Part shown: positions 26,843 through 34,763 of the stretch, one piece after another | Numbering within the stretch: the stretch's first letter is position 1 | Layout: each line of letters begins with the position of its first letter | DNA from: an uncultured Bacteroidales bacterium | GTDB lineage: Bacteria > Bacteroidota > Bacteroidia > Bacteroidales > Muribaculaceae | Assembly: GCA_949285735.1 (NCBI GenBank) | Contig: CASEAQ010000022.1 | Location: forward strand, 1-40,370 | Direction of reading: 5' to 3' | DNA length: 40,370 nucleotides | Translations under genes and position numbers: made by a program | Notes under the pieces: generated by a model | Database searches by the model: none | What the model saw: only the letters and a program-made list of their open reading frames with translations | Told to the model about the DNA's origin: nothing

Positions 26843-27345
26843 TTATCAACAATGAGTTGATAAGTTATTAACATGCTGTTGGTAATTGTTGATAAATATA
26901 GTGCCCTGCTGGACATCGTGTGTTTGTCGATTTATTGCTTATCCAAGAGTTTTGGTGGAGTATGGGCACCATAGGTGCTGGAGGCTTGTTAACAATGCGG
27001 CTGTAAGTTTTCAACAGGGTGTCGGCAGTTGTTAATAAAGTTTGTATATGTCTGAGTATAATATAATTGCTTTTGTGATATATGTTGGCAGGGTGTGGAA
27101 TAAGTGGCTCTGCGTACAATTCCAGTTGTAGGAAATGGCATGAAATGGCAACTCAATAACTGCGGCACGCTTATTTAGAAAAGGGTTGTGATTAGGGATT
27201 TTTTCGATGTATGTCTTGTTAACAAAGCGACGATAGCTTTATTAACAGGTTGTTGGTGCTTGTTGATAAAGTTTGTATCTTCTTGAAATATAATCAATTG
27301 TTTTTTGAGAAATGTGTTGGTTGAGTGTGGAATATCTGCCATGAC
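26843..27345. repeat. Three diverged copies of an element built from TTATYAACA boxes
   Basis: No gene is visible in this stretch. Copies start near 26843 (short), 26985 and 27216. The last two align over about 125 bp (TTGTTAACAA, then TGTTRATAAAGTTTGTAT, AATATAAT, TGTTGG and GAGTGTGGAATA-like ends) at roughly 70% by eye; the first shares the leading 60 bp. Nine-base boxes on either strand: TTATCAACA 26843-26851; TTATCAACT (-) 26855-26863; TTATTAACA 26865-26873; TTATCAACA (-) 26887-26895; TTATTAACA (-) 27030-27038; TTATTAACA 27239-27247; TTATCAACA (-) 27261-27269; plus TGTTAACAA at 26987 and 27217. Each box is one base (position 6) from the DnaA box TTATNCACA. Confidence 0.7.
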
Positions 27346-27494
27346 ATATACTTTCGGTTTTGTCACAGGGAGTATGTGTAATGTGGTACATGGCTCGTGC
27401 GTTCCTACAATGTATCTATGGGTGCATTTATACGCACCCTTGTTGCGAATAGCAGATTACTTGTATTTTATATTTCTCATTGATTGGAAATTAT

Positions 27495-27502
27495 TAACTT
27501 TG
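27495..27502 (+). promoter_or_regulatory. Candidate -7 box before the MutS-like gene
   Basis: TAACTTTG is a perfect TAnnTTTG nine bases before the ATG at 27512, but it has no TTG at the right distance. If real, the leader would be very short. A hairpin GGGTGC/GCACCC lies upstream at 27420-27439. Confidence 0.3.
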
Positions 27503-27511
27503 GCGGCTGAT

Positions 27512-29320
27512 ATGGAAAATGTTTTTGGGAAAAATATCGACCCTGTGGAGTATTATACTGGGGTTGAACGAGATGCAGCTCGAGAAATAGCCATCGGACA
27601 AAGGCGTGTGGCGGCGGTGTCGTGGGCGAGGCTCGTGGTGGTCTTGACGGCGATAGCTGGCACATGGTGGCTGTGGGGCAACGTGCAGGCAGTTACTGTG
27701 CTGTTGCTTGTGTGCGTGGTGCTGTTTCTTGCGCTTGTGAAGTTGCACAACCGGCTGTTTGGCGCATTGTCGATGCAGCAAGCTATTAAGCAGGTTGCCA
27801 CTGATGGCATGAAACGCATTTCGCGTCAACTCGACGGACTTGACGGCGGCGACGAGTATATCGATTCGCGTCATTGTTATAGCTACGATCTCGATGTTTT
27901 TGGCAGGCGGTCGCTTTTTGCGTTGATAAACTCTACTGCCACTCCCAGTGGACGGGAGCGGCTTGCCCGCAACCTGCGCAATACAGGCGATGTGGCTGGC
28001 GACATTGAGTTGCGACAAGAGGCGGTGAAGGAACTTGCCACGATGCCCGATTTCTTGGTGCGCTTGCAGGCGTTGGGCATTATTGCCCGCGACAACGACG
28101 GCAAGGCAGATGCCGACGGGCAGGAAACTGTGGCATCGGTGAAGTTGCAATGGTGGCAACGTGTGGCAGTCTATTTCTTTCCTGCCGTGATTCTGCTGTT
28201 GGTAATATTGGCTTTGGCTGGGCTTGATGTGGCTGTCTATATAGAGACAGTTGCAGTTGTGTCGTTGCTGGCAGCTGCCATTGGCAGCAAGGCGGTAGGT
28301 AGGCTTCATGACGGGGTCGAGAAGATTGTGAACAGCATTTCGATTTATCACGACTTGCTGAGCGAGATAGAGCAGCGGCAGTTTTCGGCATCGCTTCTGC
28401 GGCAGTTGCAGCAGCGGCTTGGCAGCGGTGGCGAAAAGTCGTCGGTGATAGCGAAGAAGTTGGCGAGGCTGCTTGCCAACCTCGACCAGCGATACAACTG
28501 GCTCAGCTATGTGCTTCTCAATATATTGTTGCAGTGGGATTACCGTCAGGCTGGGAATGTGCTGCGCTGGATGGCGCGCTATTCGTCGAAGCTCGACGAG
28601 TGGCGGGAGGTACTCGGGTGCATCGACGAACTGTGTGCCCTTGCGACATTCTCGTTTGGTAACCCTCGTTATGTGTTCCCTGCAATCGACCGCAAGGGGC
28701 AGGTTATTGTCGAAGCTCGTGGACTGGGGCATCCGCTGATTGCCGTCGGCAAATGTGTGTGCAACGATGTTGACGCAATGGGCAGCGGCAACTTCATGGT
28801 TGTGACTGGTGCCAACATGGCAGGAAAAAGTACCTACCTGCGCACGGTGGGCGTAAATTATCTGTTGGCTCTTGTGGGGGCGCCTGTGTATGCGTCGGCA
28901 ATGACGGTGGGTGTGGCAACGTTGTTCACGGGGCTGCGCACGACCGACTCGCTTAGCGACGGGGAGTCGTATTTCTTTGCCGAGTTGCGACGGTTGCAGT
29001 CGATAGTGACTCGGGCGGCTTCGGGCGAGCGAATGTTGGTAATTCTCGACGAGATATTGAGGGGTACAAATTCAGCCGACAAGCAGAAGGGGTCGCTTGC
29101 TTTGGTGGGGAAGTTGGTGGGTATGAATATTGCCGGGATTATCGCCACTCACGACTTGGTGCTTGGTTCGCTTGCCGACCGTTTCCCGGGGAAGGTGTTC
29201 AACCGTTGCTTTGAGGCGACGATATGCGACGGAACTTTGAATTTTGACTATACCCTGCATTCTGGTATTGCCAAGAATCTAAATGCCTATTTCTTGATGC
29301 AGCACATGGGAATAGTTTAG
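27512..29320 (+). CDS. Membrane-anchored MutS-like ATPase
   Basis: 602 residues from the ATG at 27512; the frame is open back to a GTG at 27305, but that part lies in the repeat region and looks non-coding. Two pairs of membrane helices (about 35-80, LVVVLTAIAGTWWLW and VTVLLLVCVVLFLALV; about 215-260) flank a core-like helical region, and the C-terminal third is a MutS V ATPase: Walker A GANMAGKSTYLRTVG at 433, DSLSDGESYFFAEL and Walker B LVILDEILRGTNS near 508, then ATHDLVL. The mismatch-recognition domain I of true MutS is missing, so this is not a mismatch repair protein in the usual sense. Such MutS-related membrane proteins are known in Bacteroidetes, without a settled role. Confidence 0.88.
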   Translation: MENVFGKNIDPVEYYTGVERDAAREIAIGQRRVAAVSWARLVVVLTAIAGTWWLWGNVQAVTVLLLVCVVLFLALVKLHNRLFGALSMQQAIKQVATDGMKRISRQLDGLDGGDEYIDSRHCYSYDLDVFGRRSLFALINSTATPSGRERLARNLRNTGDVAGDIELRQEAVKELATMPDFLVRLQALGIIARDNDGKADADGQETVASVKLQWWQRVAVYFFPAVILLLVILALAGLDVAVYIETVAVVSLLAAAIGSKAVGRLHDGVEKIVNSISIYHDLLSEIEQRQFSASLLRQLQQRLGSGGEKSSVIAKKLARLLANLDQRYNWLSYVLLNILLQWDYRQAGNVLRWMARYSSKLDEWREVLGCIDELCALATFSFGNPRYVFPAIDRKGQVIVEARGLGHPLIAVGKCVCNDVDAMGSGNFMVVTGANMAGKSTYLRTVGVNYLLALVGAPVYASAMTVGVATLFTGLRTTDSLSDGESYFFAELRRLQSIVTRAASGERMLVILDEILRGTNSADKQKGSLALVGKLVGMNIAGIIATHDLVLGSLADRFPGKVFNRCFEATICDGTLNFDYTLHSGIAKNLNAYFLMQHMGIV

Positions 29321-29372
29321 GCAATTAGGAATCGAAATTTGGAGAGTTGTTTTCTAATTTGGTGAGGATGAC

Positions 29373-29413
29373 GAACGTCGGGTGGCGTGCCCGACGTTCT
29401 ATGATGTCTTTTT
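29373..29413 (+). terminator. Intrinsic terminator after the MutS-like gene
   Basis: GAACGTCGGG (29373-29382) pairs perfectly with CCCGACGTTC (29390-29399) around a 7-base loop. A T-run appears 10 bases later (29407-29413), just before the convergent LytTR gene ends. Confidence 0.6.
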
Positions 29414-29414
29414 T

Positions 29415-30182
29415 TCAGATTTCTTGGAAGCGGTGGCGCAGGTCGCGGCCGTAGGTGCGCCCGATGGGGAGTTCATCGTCGTCGAATGGAGAGAACAGGC
29501 GGCACGTTGTGGTTCCTATCAGCAACAGGTAGTGCATATTGACGATATATGACTGGTGGGTCTGCACGAATTGTGGGCTGTATTGTAGTATGTCGTTTGC
29601 CGATGTGCCTCGTTTCAGTTGCACGAAACTGTGGTCAACGAGAGCCACTTCCCACACTTTGCGGCGCATGCTGTAACGGAAATAGCCGATGTCGCACAGC
29701 CGCATCACTCGCAACTCGTTGGTGTAGGTTGTCGCCGAGAACACTTCGCCGTTTTTGGTAGTGGCAGGCTGTATGTTGTTCACTTTCATCTGCCCGCTGT
29801 TGGCAAGCAGGCGGTGCCGGCGATACCGTTTTATCACCTTGTTCAGCTCAAGTTCGTCGATTGGTTTGAGCATATAGTCGTCTTCTTCCTTTTGAAATGT
29901 ACTGCTGTCATACTTCTGAAAGAAGCCAGTGAACATTACAATATATGCGTCGGGGTGTATTTGTTTCACTTGTTTTATGTAATCGAGTCCATTGCCGTCG
30001 GGTAGCTCGATGTCGAGGAAAAGGAGGTCGGGTTTTATCTCGGAAACCAAATCCTTGCCCGATTTGCACGTTTTGGCACTCCCTGTAACCTCAAGGTCGG
30101 GATAGTCAGATAAGATTTCGCTCAACTTCTCTATCGATTTCTCATCGTCATCAATAATCACAACTTTTGTCTTACTGCTCAT
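29415..30182 (-). CDS. LytTR-family response regulator (orphan)
   Basis: Two-component regulator of 255 residues. The receiver domain (about 5-120) shows the acidic pocket D11-D13, phosphoacceptor D57 in LLFLDIELPDGNG, T85 and K106. The LytTR DNA-binding domain occupies about 150-255 (SFVQLKRGTSANDIL; FVQTHQSYIVNM; LPIGRTYGRDLRHRF). The ATG at 30182 begins MSSKTKVVIIDDD and sits 20 bases past a good promoter; upstream codons up to 30233 overlap that promoter and are not used. LytTR regulators usually pair with a LytS-type kinase, but none is adjacent. Confidence 0.92.
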   Translation of the reverse strand: MSSKTKVVIIDDDEKSIEKLSEILSDYPDLEVTGSAKTCKSGKDLVSEIKPDLLFLDIELPDGNGLDYIKQVKQIHPDAYIVMFTGFFQKYDSSTFQKEEDDYMLKPIDELELNKVIKRYRRHRLLANSGQMKVNNIQPATTKNGEVFSATTYTNELRVMRLCDIGYFRYSMRRKVWEVALVDHSFVQLKRGTSANDILQYSPQFVQTHQSYIVNMHYLLLIGTTTCRLFSPFDDDELPIGRTYGRDLRHRFQEI

Positions 30183-30202
30183 CTCAAAAATAATTTGCGA
30201 TT

Positions 30203-30234
30203 CAAATATAGTTAAATTCCGACAATTTTGCAAA
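30203..30234 (-). promoter_or_regulatory. Promoter of the LytTR regulator
   Basis: On the - strand: TTTG (30234-30231), a 20-base spacer, TATATTTG (30210-30203). This is a full match to the Bacteroidetes consensus, giving a leader of about 15 bases. Confidence 0.65.
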
Positions 30235-30261
30235 CTGCCCCCAAGCTACGGGGTAGAGATG

Positions 30262-31866
30262 CTAATCGCTATTGTTGGGTTCGGATGTGGCGGCTTGTGT
30301 TGGCGGAGTTGAGATGCCGAAGCAAGCCTTCACCGCCTTGCGTATCTCTTGTGCATCGCGCCCGTCCTCTTTCAGGATGGTCAATATAGCTTTGACGTAA
30401 TGGTCTTTGTTGCGCAATCCACACAGTGGGGCAACGTTGCTGTTATTGATTATCGTTTTCTCGTTGAACACTTTCAACACGGCTGCATAGTTGTCTTGTT
30501 GCTCGTATTCGTGGAACTGACGGCAGAAGTTGTCGTACAATCCGCGTGGATTTATCTCATGCACGAGGTCAGACATGTGGTCTTCGAGCGCGTTTATGTT
30601 CTGGAACTTGCGGTCGATGCGCATCTCGATGCTACTTTTCACATTGTGACGCACATGCATCAGTGCCTGTTGCTTCAGCATCGAGCGGAACATATTGAGC
30701 ACGGCTTGCTTCACTTTTGAGAACACGCGGTTTTCGTCGCGGTTGTAGTGTCGGGCCACGGTGCGTACCACGCCTTCGAGCATCAATATGTTTTCGATTT
30801 CGGCAACGTCGGGCACGAAAATTTTCTTGTTTCGCAAGTAGGTCACCTCATGGTCGTTGCGGCGGTCGCGATCGACGATGCCGTGGCTGTCGAGGTGGTG
30901 GAACGACTGCATGTCGTTGAAGGCACGCGTCACTTCTATCACCTTGTCGCAGCTGCCCACGGGCTTCACGGTGTATTCGGTGAAGATGAGCGGGTAGAGC
31001 TTGGAATCGATGCTGTGCATTTCATCCCCCTCGACAAACAGTACAGGCTTGCGCGTGCCAAGGATGTCGAAATATATCTCGTCGGGGAATGTGGAACTGG
31101 TGACTATGCGGTAATCCCAAGCCTCGCGTGTGTTGTCATAGCTGCGTACCCACACACACACGTTGTCGATGCGCGACGATGCAAACTCGATGTCGTGGGT
31201 GTTGTATATGAAAGTACAGTCGGGGCGCATACCTTCGATGACGTTCCACAGCGTCTGCATGATGGAGTGGTGGAGGAATATCTCTGGCGAATCGACAAAA
31301 ATCACGGCATTGGGCATGGCATACAGCACAGCGCCGATGTAGTAGAGGACGGCTTTCTCGCCGTTTGACAGCAATTGCGAGCTATAAGGCTCGTCGTCGC
31401 ATTCGTTGGAGAAGAACAGTTTGCCGTCGAGCCTCGATACGCGGTTTTGCGGGAACACCTTTATCCACCGTTGCAGCACGTCATCGAGTTTTGTACGTGG
31501 TAATTCTATATTATCTTCGGTGTTGAGCCGGGTCTTGTAGGTGAGCATATCGATGAACTCTTCTTGCAGCAGCAGGAAGATGAGCCGCTCAAACTCGCTT
31601 TCGGCAGCCCCCTTGAAGATGTGTGTCAATGAGGCTTTTTCGGCATATATCATGTCGATAGAACCTTCAAGTTTGTTGATTGATGTAGTGGGAAATATCG
31701 CCCTGAGTGCCGACAACTTGTATGCCTTGTGGGGAAACGACTCGATGAGTCGAGCCGAGAAGCGGGTCTTGCCAGCGCCGTTGGCACCGATTACGGTCAC
31801 GCGGCGGGCATTGTTGATGACGTCGGGCTTGCCGCCATTGGCTTTCGGTGGTAGTATAATGTTCAT
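30262..31866 (-). CDS. AAA ATPase fused to DUF4435/Toprim-like domain (PARIS-like)
   Basis: 534 residues from the ATG at 31866; a 19-codon upstream extension overlaps the promoter. Residues 1-265 form an ABC/SMC-type ATPase: Walker A GANGAGKT (27-34), signature LSNGE (166-170), Walker B AVIFVDSPE (187-195) and an H-loop THD (223-225). From about 273 comes a DUF4435-like domain with VLFVEGD (E279), then GIVDRDRR (D332, D334) and VPDVAEIENIL, matching the E...DxD metal site of Toprim nucleases. In the PARIS anti-phage system, AriA is such an ATPase and AriB a DUF4435 nuclease, and fused forms are known. Housekeeping OLD-like roles cannot be excluded. It has its own promoter. Confidence 0.85.
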   Translation of the reverse strand: MNIILPPKANGGKPDVINNARRVTVIGANGAGKTRFSARLIESFPHKAYKLSALRAIFPTTSINKLEGSIDMIYAEKASLTHIFKGAAESEFERLIFLLLQEEFIDMLTYKTRLNTEDNIELPRTKLDDVLQRWIKVFPQNRVSRLDGKLFFSNECDDEPYSSQLLSNGEKAVLYYIGAVLYAMPNAVIFVDSPEIFLHHSIMQTLWNVIEGMRPDCTFIYNTHDIEFASSRIDNVCVWVRSYDNTREAWDYRIVTSSTFPDEIYFDILGTRKPVLFVEGDEMHSIDSKLYPLIFTEYTVKPVGSCDKVIEVTRAFNDMQSFHHLDSHGIVDRDRRNDHEVTYLRNKKIFVPDVAEIENILMLEGVVRTVARHYNRDENRVFSKVKQAVLNMFRSMLKQQALMHVRHNVKSSIEMRIDRKFQNINALEDHMSDLVHEINPRGLYDNFCRQFHEYEQQDNYAAVLKVFNEKTIINNSNVAPLCGLRNKDHYVKAILTILKEDGRDAQEIRKAVKACFGISTPPTQAATSEPNNSD

Positions 31867-31892
31867 AGCAAAGTGGTTTTTTCGGGTTTTCC

Positions 31893-31923
31893 CAAAATTA
31901 GCAAATAAAGATTGCACTTGCAA
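31893..31923 (-). promoter_or_regulatory. Promoter of the AAA/DUF4435 gene
   Basis: On the - strand: TTG (31923-31921), a 20-base spacer, TAATTTTG (31900-31893), with a leader of about 20 bases. The rest of 31924-32098 shows no gene. Confidence 0.6.
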
Positions 31924-32098
31924 GCGGCAACCAAAATATTGGAGTTTTAGAACATCGCTACTTTGTCGGCGCAGAGTTGGGCAGCTTAACCACTTTGCTA
32001 AATACGGGGGGCTGGTGTTTAAGTTGTATGTGTTGGTATATTATTGATGGTTGGAAAAGTTTTATCGGGCTCTAATGGATAGTTATTGGGTTTTGAGT

Positions 32099-32106
32099 TA
32101 ATTTTG
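32099..32106 (+). promoter_or_regulatory. Candidate -7 box before the GNAT gene
   Basis: TAATTTTG 26 bases before the ATG. No TTG lies 19-21 bases upstream. Confidence 0.35.
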
Positions 32107-32132
32107 TGCCTTGATATGGAAATATATTTGAG

Positions 32133-32645
32133 ATGATAGGGGAGGTGGTTTTTCGCAGGGCATTGGAAGAAGATGCCGACAGCATAATGGAGATTATCGA
32201 TTTTGCACGGCAAAAGATGTTGGCTGAGGGGAAGCAGCAGTGGGATGAGGGTTATCCCTTGCGTAACGACATCGATGCCGACATATCGGGCGGCGACGCC
32301 TATGTGTTGTGCATTGGCGGCAGGGTGGTTGCCTATGGTGTGATTATATTTGGCGAGGAACCTGCTTACAGGCATATAGTCAACGGCAAGTGGCTGAGCG
32401 AGGAGCCCTATGTGGTGGTGCATCGGCTGGCGGTGTCGGGCAGGGAGCGGCGTCGAGGGCTTGGCAGGCTATTCATGCAGCGGGTGGAACAGATGATGGC
32501 AGAGCGCGGGGTGCATAGCTTCAAGGTTGACACAAACTTCGACAACGAGGCGATGTTGCACATGCTCGACAAGCTAAGTTTCAGCTATTGCGGAGAAATA
32601 AATTACGAGCGCGGCACTCGCATGGCGTTTGAGAAAGTGCTGTAA
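32133..32645 (+). CDS. GNAT-family N-acetyltransferase
   Basis: 170 residues with the GNAT fold: N-terminal VVFRRALEEDADSIMEII, a beta-strand core with EEPYVVVHRLAVSGRERRRGLGRLFMQ carrying the acetyl-CoA-binding R/Q-x-x-G-x-G/A motif (RRRGLG), and C-terminal FDNEAMLHMLDKLSFSYCGEI. The substrate cannot be told from sequence; the segment KQQWDEGYP resembles a Bacteroidetes GNAT subgroup of unknown substrate. It stands alone between divergent and convergent neighbours. Cytoplasmic. Confidence 0.92.
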   Translation: MIGEVVFRRALEEDADSIMEIIDFARQKMLAEGKQQWDEGYPLRNDIDADISGGDAYVLCIGGRVVAYGVIIFGEEPAYRHIVNGKWLSEEPYVVVHRLAVSGRERRRGLGRLFMQRVEQMMAERGVHSFKVDTNFDNEAMLHMLDKLSFSYCGEINYERGTRMAFEKVL

Positions 32646-32668
32646 CTGCAAGATAATAAAATAACGAG

Positions 32669-32709
32669 AAAGGAGTGGGAACATTCGGCATGAGAGTTCC
32701 CACTCCTTT
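32669..32709. terminator. Bidirectional terminator between the GNAT and aldo/keto reductase genes
   Basis: A perfect 14-bp stem: AAAGGAGTGGGAAC (32669-32682) with GTTCCCACTCCTTT (32696-32709) around a 13-base loop. The - strand side has the T-rich tail, so it should stop the convergent reductase transcript best. Confidence 0.75.
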
Positions 32710-32775
32710 CGGTGTGTGTTGATGGCTATTCCATGTCAACTGCGTGGATAGCCTTGTTGTTTCTTTAGGCGGCGG

Positions 32776-33624
32776 TTATTTACTTTTTCCAAGTCCTGTG
32801 AGGAACTTCACCGTCTGTGGGTCGTAGTGAGAGAAGAAGAGGCTTTCGGCATGGTCGAGCTTGGCGATAGCTTCCATGTCGTCGGGCGATAGGGCAAAGT
32901 CGAACACGTCGAGGTTTTGCTTCATGCGCTCTACGTGTGTCGATTTGGGTATGACGACAACGCCGCGTTGAATCAAGAAGCGCAATGCCGTCTGTGCCAC
33001 CGATTTTCCATATTTGTCGCCAATGGCTTGCAGAGTGGGGTTGGTGAAAAAGTTGTTGCGCCCCTCGGCAAATGGACCCCACGACATGATTTGTGTGCCA
33101 TATTCCTTCATGATGGCTTGAGCCTGGCGTTGCTGGTTGAAGACGTGGGTCTCTACTTGGTTGACCATAGGCTTTATATCACAAAATTCGGCAATGTCGA
33201 TGAGGCGGTCGGGGTAGAAGTTTGACACACCTATTGCCCTGAGCTTGCCGGCGCGGTAGGCTTCTTCCATTGCGCGGTAGGTGCCGTAGTAGTCGTTGAA
33301 AGGCTGGTGAATGAGCAGCAGGTCGATGTAGTCGCTCTGCAACTTGCGCAGCGATTCGTCGATTGAGGCTTTTGCCTTTTCATATCCGGCATTTGAAATC
33401 CACACTTTTGTCACGATAAACAACTCGTTGCGAGGTACGCCACACTTTTTTATTGCGTTGCCCACGCCCTCTTCGTTGAAGTAGGCTTGAGCTGTGTCGA
33501 TCATGCGGTAGCCCACGCCGATGGCATCGCTCACGCAGCGTTCGCATTCGCTTGGAGAAACTTGATACACACCATAGCCCAAAATAGGCATTTCAACACC
33601 GTTGCTAAGTTTTACTGTTTCCAT
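32776..33624 (-). CDS. Aldo/keto reductase (AKR; DkgA-like)
   Basis: NAD(P)H-dependent reductase of aldehydes and ketones, an (alpha/beta)8 barrel of 282 residues (normal). The catalytic tetrad is complete: D43, Y48 ([13 protein letters not shown]), K73 (VTKVWI) and H106 (LLLIHQPF). Cofactor-binding residues are in the C-terminal [15 protein letters not shown]. It is closest in style to 2,5-diketogluconate/methylglyoxal reductases. It is transcribed divergently from the AraC gene, and its promoter carries the shared operator at 33685-33718. The adjacency recalls the E. coli yqhC-yqhD-dkgA aldehyde response, an analogy only. Confidence 0.95.
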   Translation of the reverse strand: METVKLSNGVEMPILGYGVYQVSPSECERCVSDAIGVGYRMIDTAQAYFNEEGVGNAIKKCGVPRNELFIVTKVWISNAGYEKAKASIDESLRKLQSDYIDLLLIHQPFNDYYGTYRAMEEAYRAGKLRAIGVSNFYPDRLIDIAEFCDIKPMVNQVETHVFNQQRQAQAIMKEYGTQIMSWGPFAEGRNNFFTNPTLQAIGDKYGKSVAQTALRFLIQRGVVVIPKSTHVERMKQNLDVFDFALSPDDMEAIAKLDHAESLFFSHYDPQTVKFLTGLGKSK

Positions 33625-33652
33625 AATCGTTATTTAAGTTTTTAGTTTGGTA

Positions 33653-33660
33653 CAAATATA
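33653..33660 (-). promoter_or_regulatory. -7 box of the aldo/keto reductase promoter
   Basis: TATATTTG read on the - strand (33660 to 33653), 28 bases before the ATG. No TTG sits at -33; the operator half-site lies just upstream of that position, as expected for an activator-dependent promoter. Confidence 0.6.
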
Positions 33661-33684
33661 CGGTCGTTTTACCGAACTGATGTT

Positions 33685-33718
33685 TCACAAAATACTGCAA
33701 TTTTTTCACAAAATGCAG
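33685..33718 (-). promoter_or_regulatory. AraC-type operator, site 1 of 4
   Basis: On the - strand, CTGCA begins at 33718 and CAGTA begins 21 bases later (33697); each half reads on into TTTTGTG. CTGCA lies 58 bases upstream of the first base of the -7 box at 33660. On the + strand the same region is seen as TTTCACAAAAT repeated at 33683 and 33704, also 21 bp apart. The site ends 12 bases before the -7 box of the araC-like gene, so it could also repress that gene. Confidence 0.65.
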
Positions 33719-33730
33719 TCTGAACTTTTG

Positions 33731-33738
33731 TATATTTG
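33731..33738 (+). promoter_or_regulatory. -7 box of the AraC-family gene
   Basis: TATATTTG, perfect, but without a TTG 19-21 bases upstream. It ends only four bases before the first plausible ATG (33743), implying a leaderless transcript or a start at 33767. Confidence 0.5.
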
Positions 33739-33742
33739 CGTC

Positions 33743-34570
33743 ATGGCAGAAAACCAGGCATTGGAAATGGTGTATTCGACCGACTTCCATCTCATTGGGG
33801 CGGAGCGATTCAGGGGGTGGTGCGTTCATCTCGTCTGCTTGTCGGGCGAGGGGCGTTTCACCTACAATGCCCGCGACTTCGTGATGGGCAAGAACGATGC
33901 TGCCATAATAACCCATCCCGAGAAAGTGGAAGCGACCAGTGGCAGCGATGATTTGCAGGTTGAGATGATTGTCGCGTCGATGGAGTTTCTGTGGAGCCAG
34001 ATACCAGCCAACAGCTATGGAATAGGAGGCGGAATAAGTCTGTTTGTCAATCCTATAATACACTTGTCGGAACAAGATGCTGGTATTTTGGTTCGTGATA
34101 TTCACAACATACGTGACCGTATGCCTGCCACCGATCACTTCTTCTACCATGAATTGCTGGGGAGCCTTGTCCTGCCCATGATTTACGACCTTTATCATTT
34201 CCATGCGCGCGACCATGTGCCAACGCTGGCAACCGACCGCACCATGTATATCGTGCGCAACCTGATAGCCTTGCTGGAAGGTGGGCGCTGCAAGAAGCAC
34301 CGCGAGGTGGCATATTATGCAGGACAGCTCAATGTCACGCCAAAATACCTGTCGGAGACCGTCAAGCGCAGGACGGGCAAGAGTGTCACCTATTATATCG
34401 ACCGATACACCGTTACGATGGTGAAAGAATATCTTGACAAAACCAACATGTCGATTTCGGAAATAGCCGATGAAATGAATTTTGCATCGTTGTCCTACTT
34501 CAGCCGTTATGTCGCCAAGCATATAGGAATGTCGCCCAAGGACTACCGCAAGTCGCTGATGCCGAAGTGA
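33743..34570 (+). CDS. AraC-family transcriptional regulator
   Basis: 275 residues: an N-terminal cupin-like effector domain (about 10-150, with CLSGEGRFTYNARDFVMGKNDA) and a C-terminal AraC double helix-turn-helix (LNVTPKYLSETVKRRTGKS and SISEIADEMNFASLSYFSRYV, then KHIGMSPKDYR). Candidate starts are 33743 (MAENQ) and 33767 (MVYSTDF); codons further upstream overlap the promoter. It lies between the divergent aldo/keto reductase and the hydrolase, and the four 21-bp direct-repeat sites nearby fit AraC-type binding, so it is the best candidate regulator of the local gene set. The inducer is unknown; reactive carbonyl compounds would fit the regulated enzymes. Confidence 0.93.
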   Translation: MAENQALEMVYSTDFHLIGAERFRGWCVHLVCLSGEGRFTYNARDFVMGKNDAAIITHPEKVEATSGSDDLQVEMIVASMEFLWSQIPANSYGIGGGISLFVNPIIHLSEQDAGILVRDIHNIRDRMPATDHFFYHELLGSLVLPMIYDLYHFHARDHVPTLATDRTMYIVRNLIALLEGGRCKKHREVAYYAGQLNVTPKYLSETVKRRTGKSVTYYIDRYTVTMVKEYLDKTNMSISEIADEMNFASLSYFSRYVAKHIGMSPKDYRKSLMPK

Positions 34571-34596
34571 GCCTCCATTGCATGGGTGCTGGCAAT

Positions 34597-34631
34597 CTGT
34601 AAAACGGGTGAGGTTAACAGTAATCTGTGTA
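34597..34631 (+). promoter_or_regulatory. AraC-type operator, site 2 of 4
   Basis: CTGTAAAACGGGTG at 34597 and CAGTAATCTGTG at 34618, 21 bp apart, starting 59 bases upstream of the -7 box at 34656. It lies upstream of the lipoprotein hydrolase. Confidence 0.65.
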
Positions 34632-34663
34632 TTGATGCCCCCCTTTTGTCAACTGTAATTTTG
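34632..34663 (+). promoter_or_regulatory. Promoter of the lipoprotein hydrolase
   Basis: TTG at 34632-34634, a 21-base spacer and TAATTTTG at 34656-34663. The leader is about 95 bases and the stretch contains no gene. Confidence 0.55.
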
Positions 34664-34763
34664 TGCTTGGAAATTGTTTCTGTTTTTCAGGAAATGGATT
34701 TCTATCATGGCTGATGTGTAGTGCATTGGCTGGCTGTGAGTTGGGCTTCTGGACTTTTCGTTA

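Noticed and set aside
26843-27345. Main chromosomal origin of replication
   Set aside because: The boxes differ from the DnaA consensus at one fixed base, no dnaA, dnaN or other origin-linked gene is nearby, genes do not diverge around the region, and I see no clear switch of G/C excess by eye. A skew plot would settle it.
27305-27511. Extended N-terminus of the MutS-like protein
   Set aside because: The extra 69 codons overlap the repeat copy and a candidate promoter box, and look non-coding.
33647-33742. Extended N-terminus of the AraC-family protein
   Set aside because: It covers the shared operator and the -7 box, so it must be non-coding.
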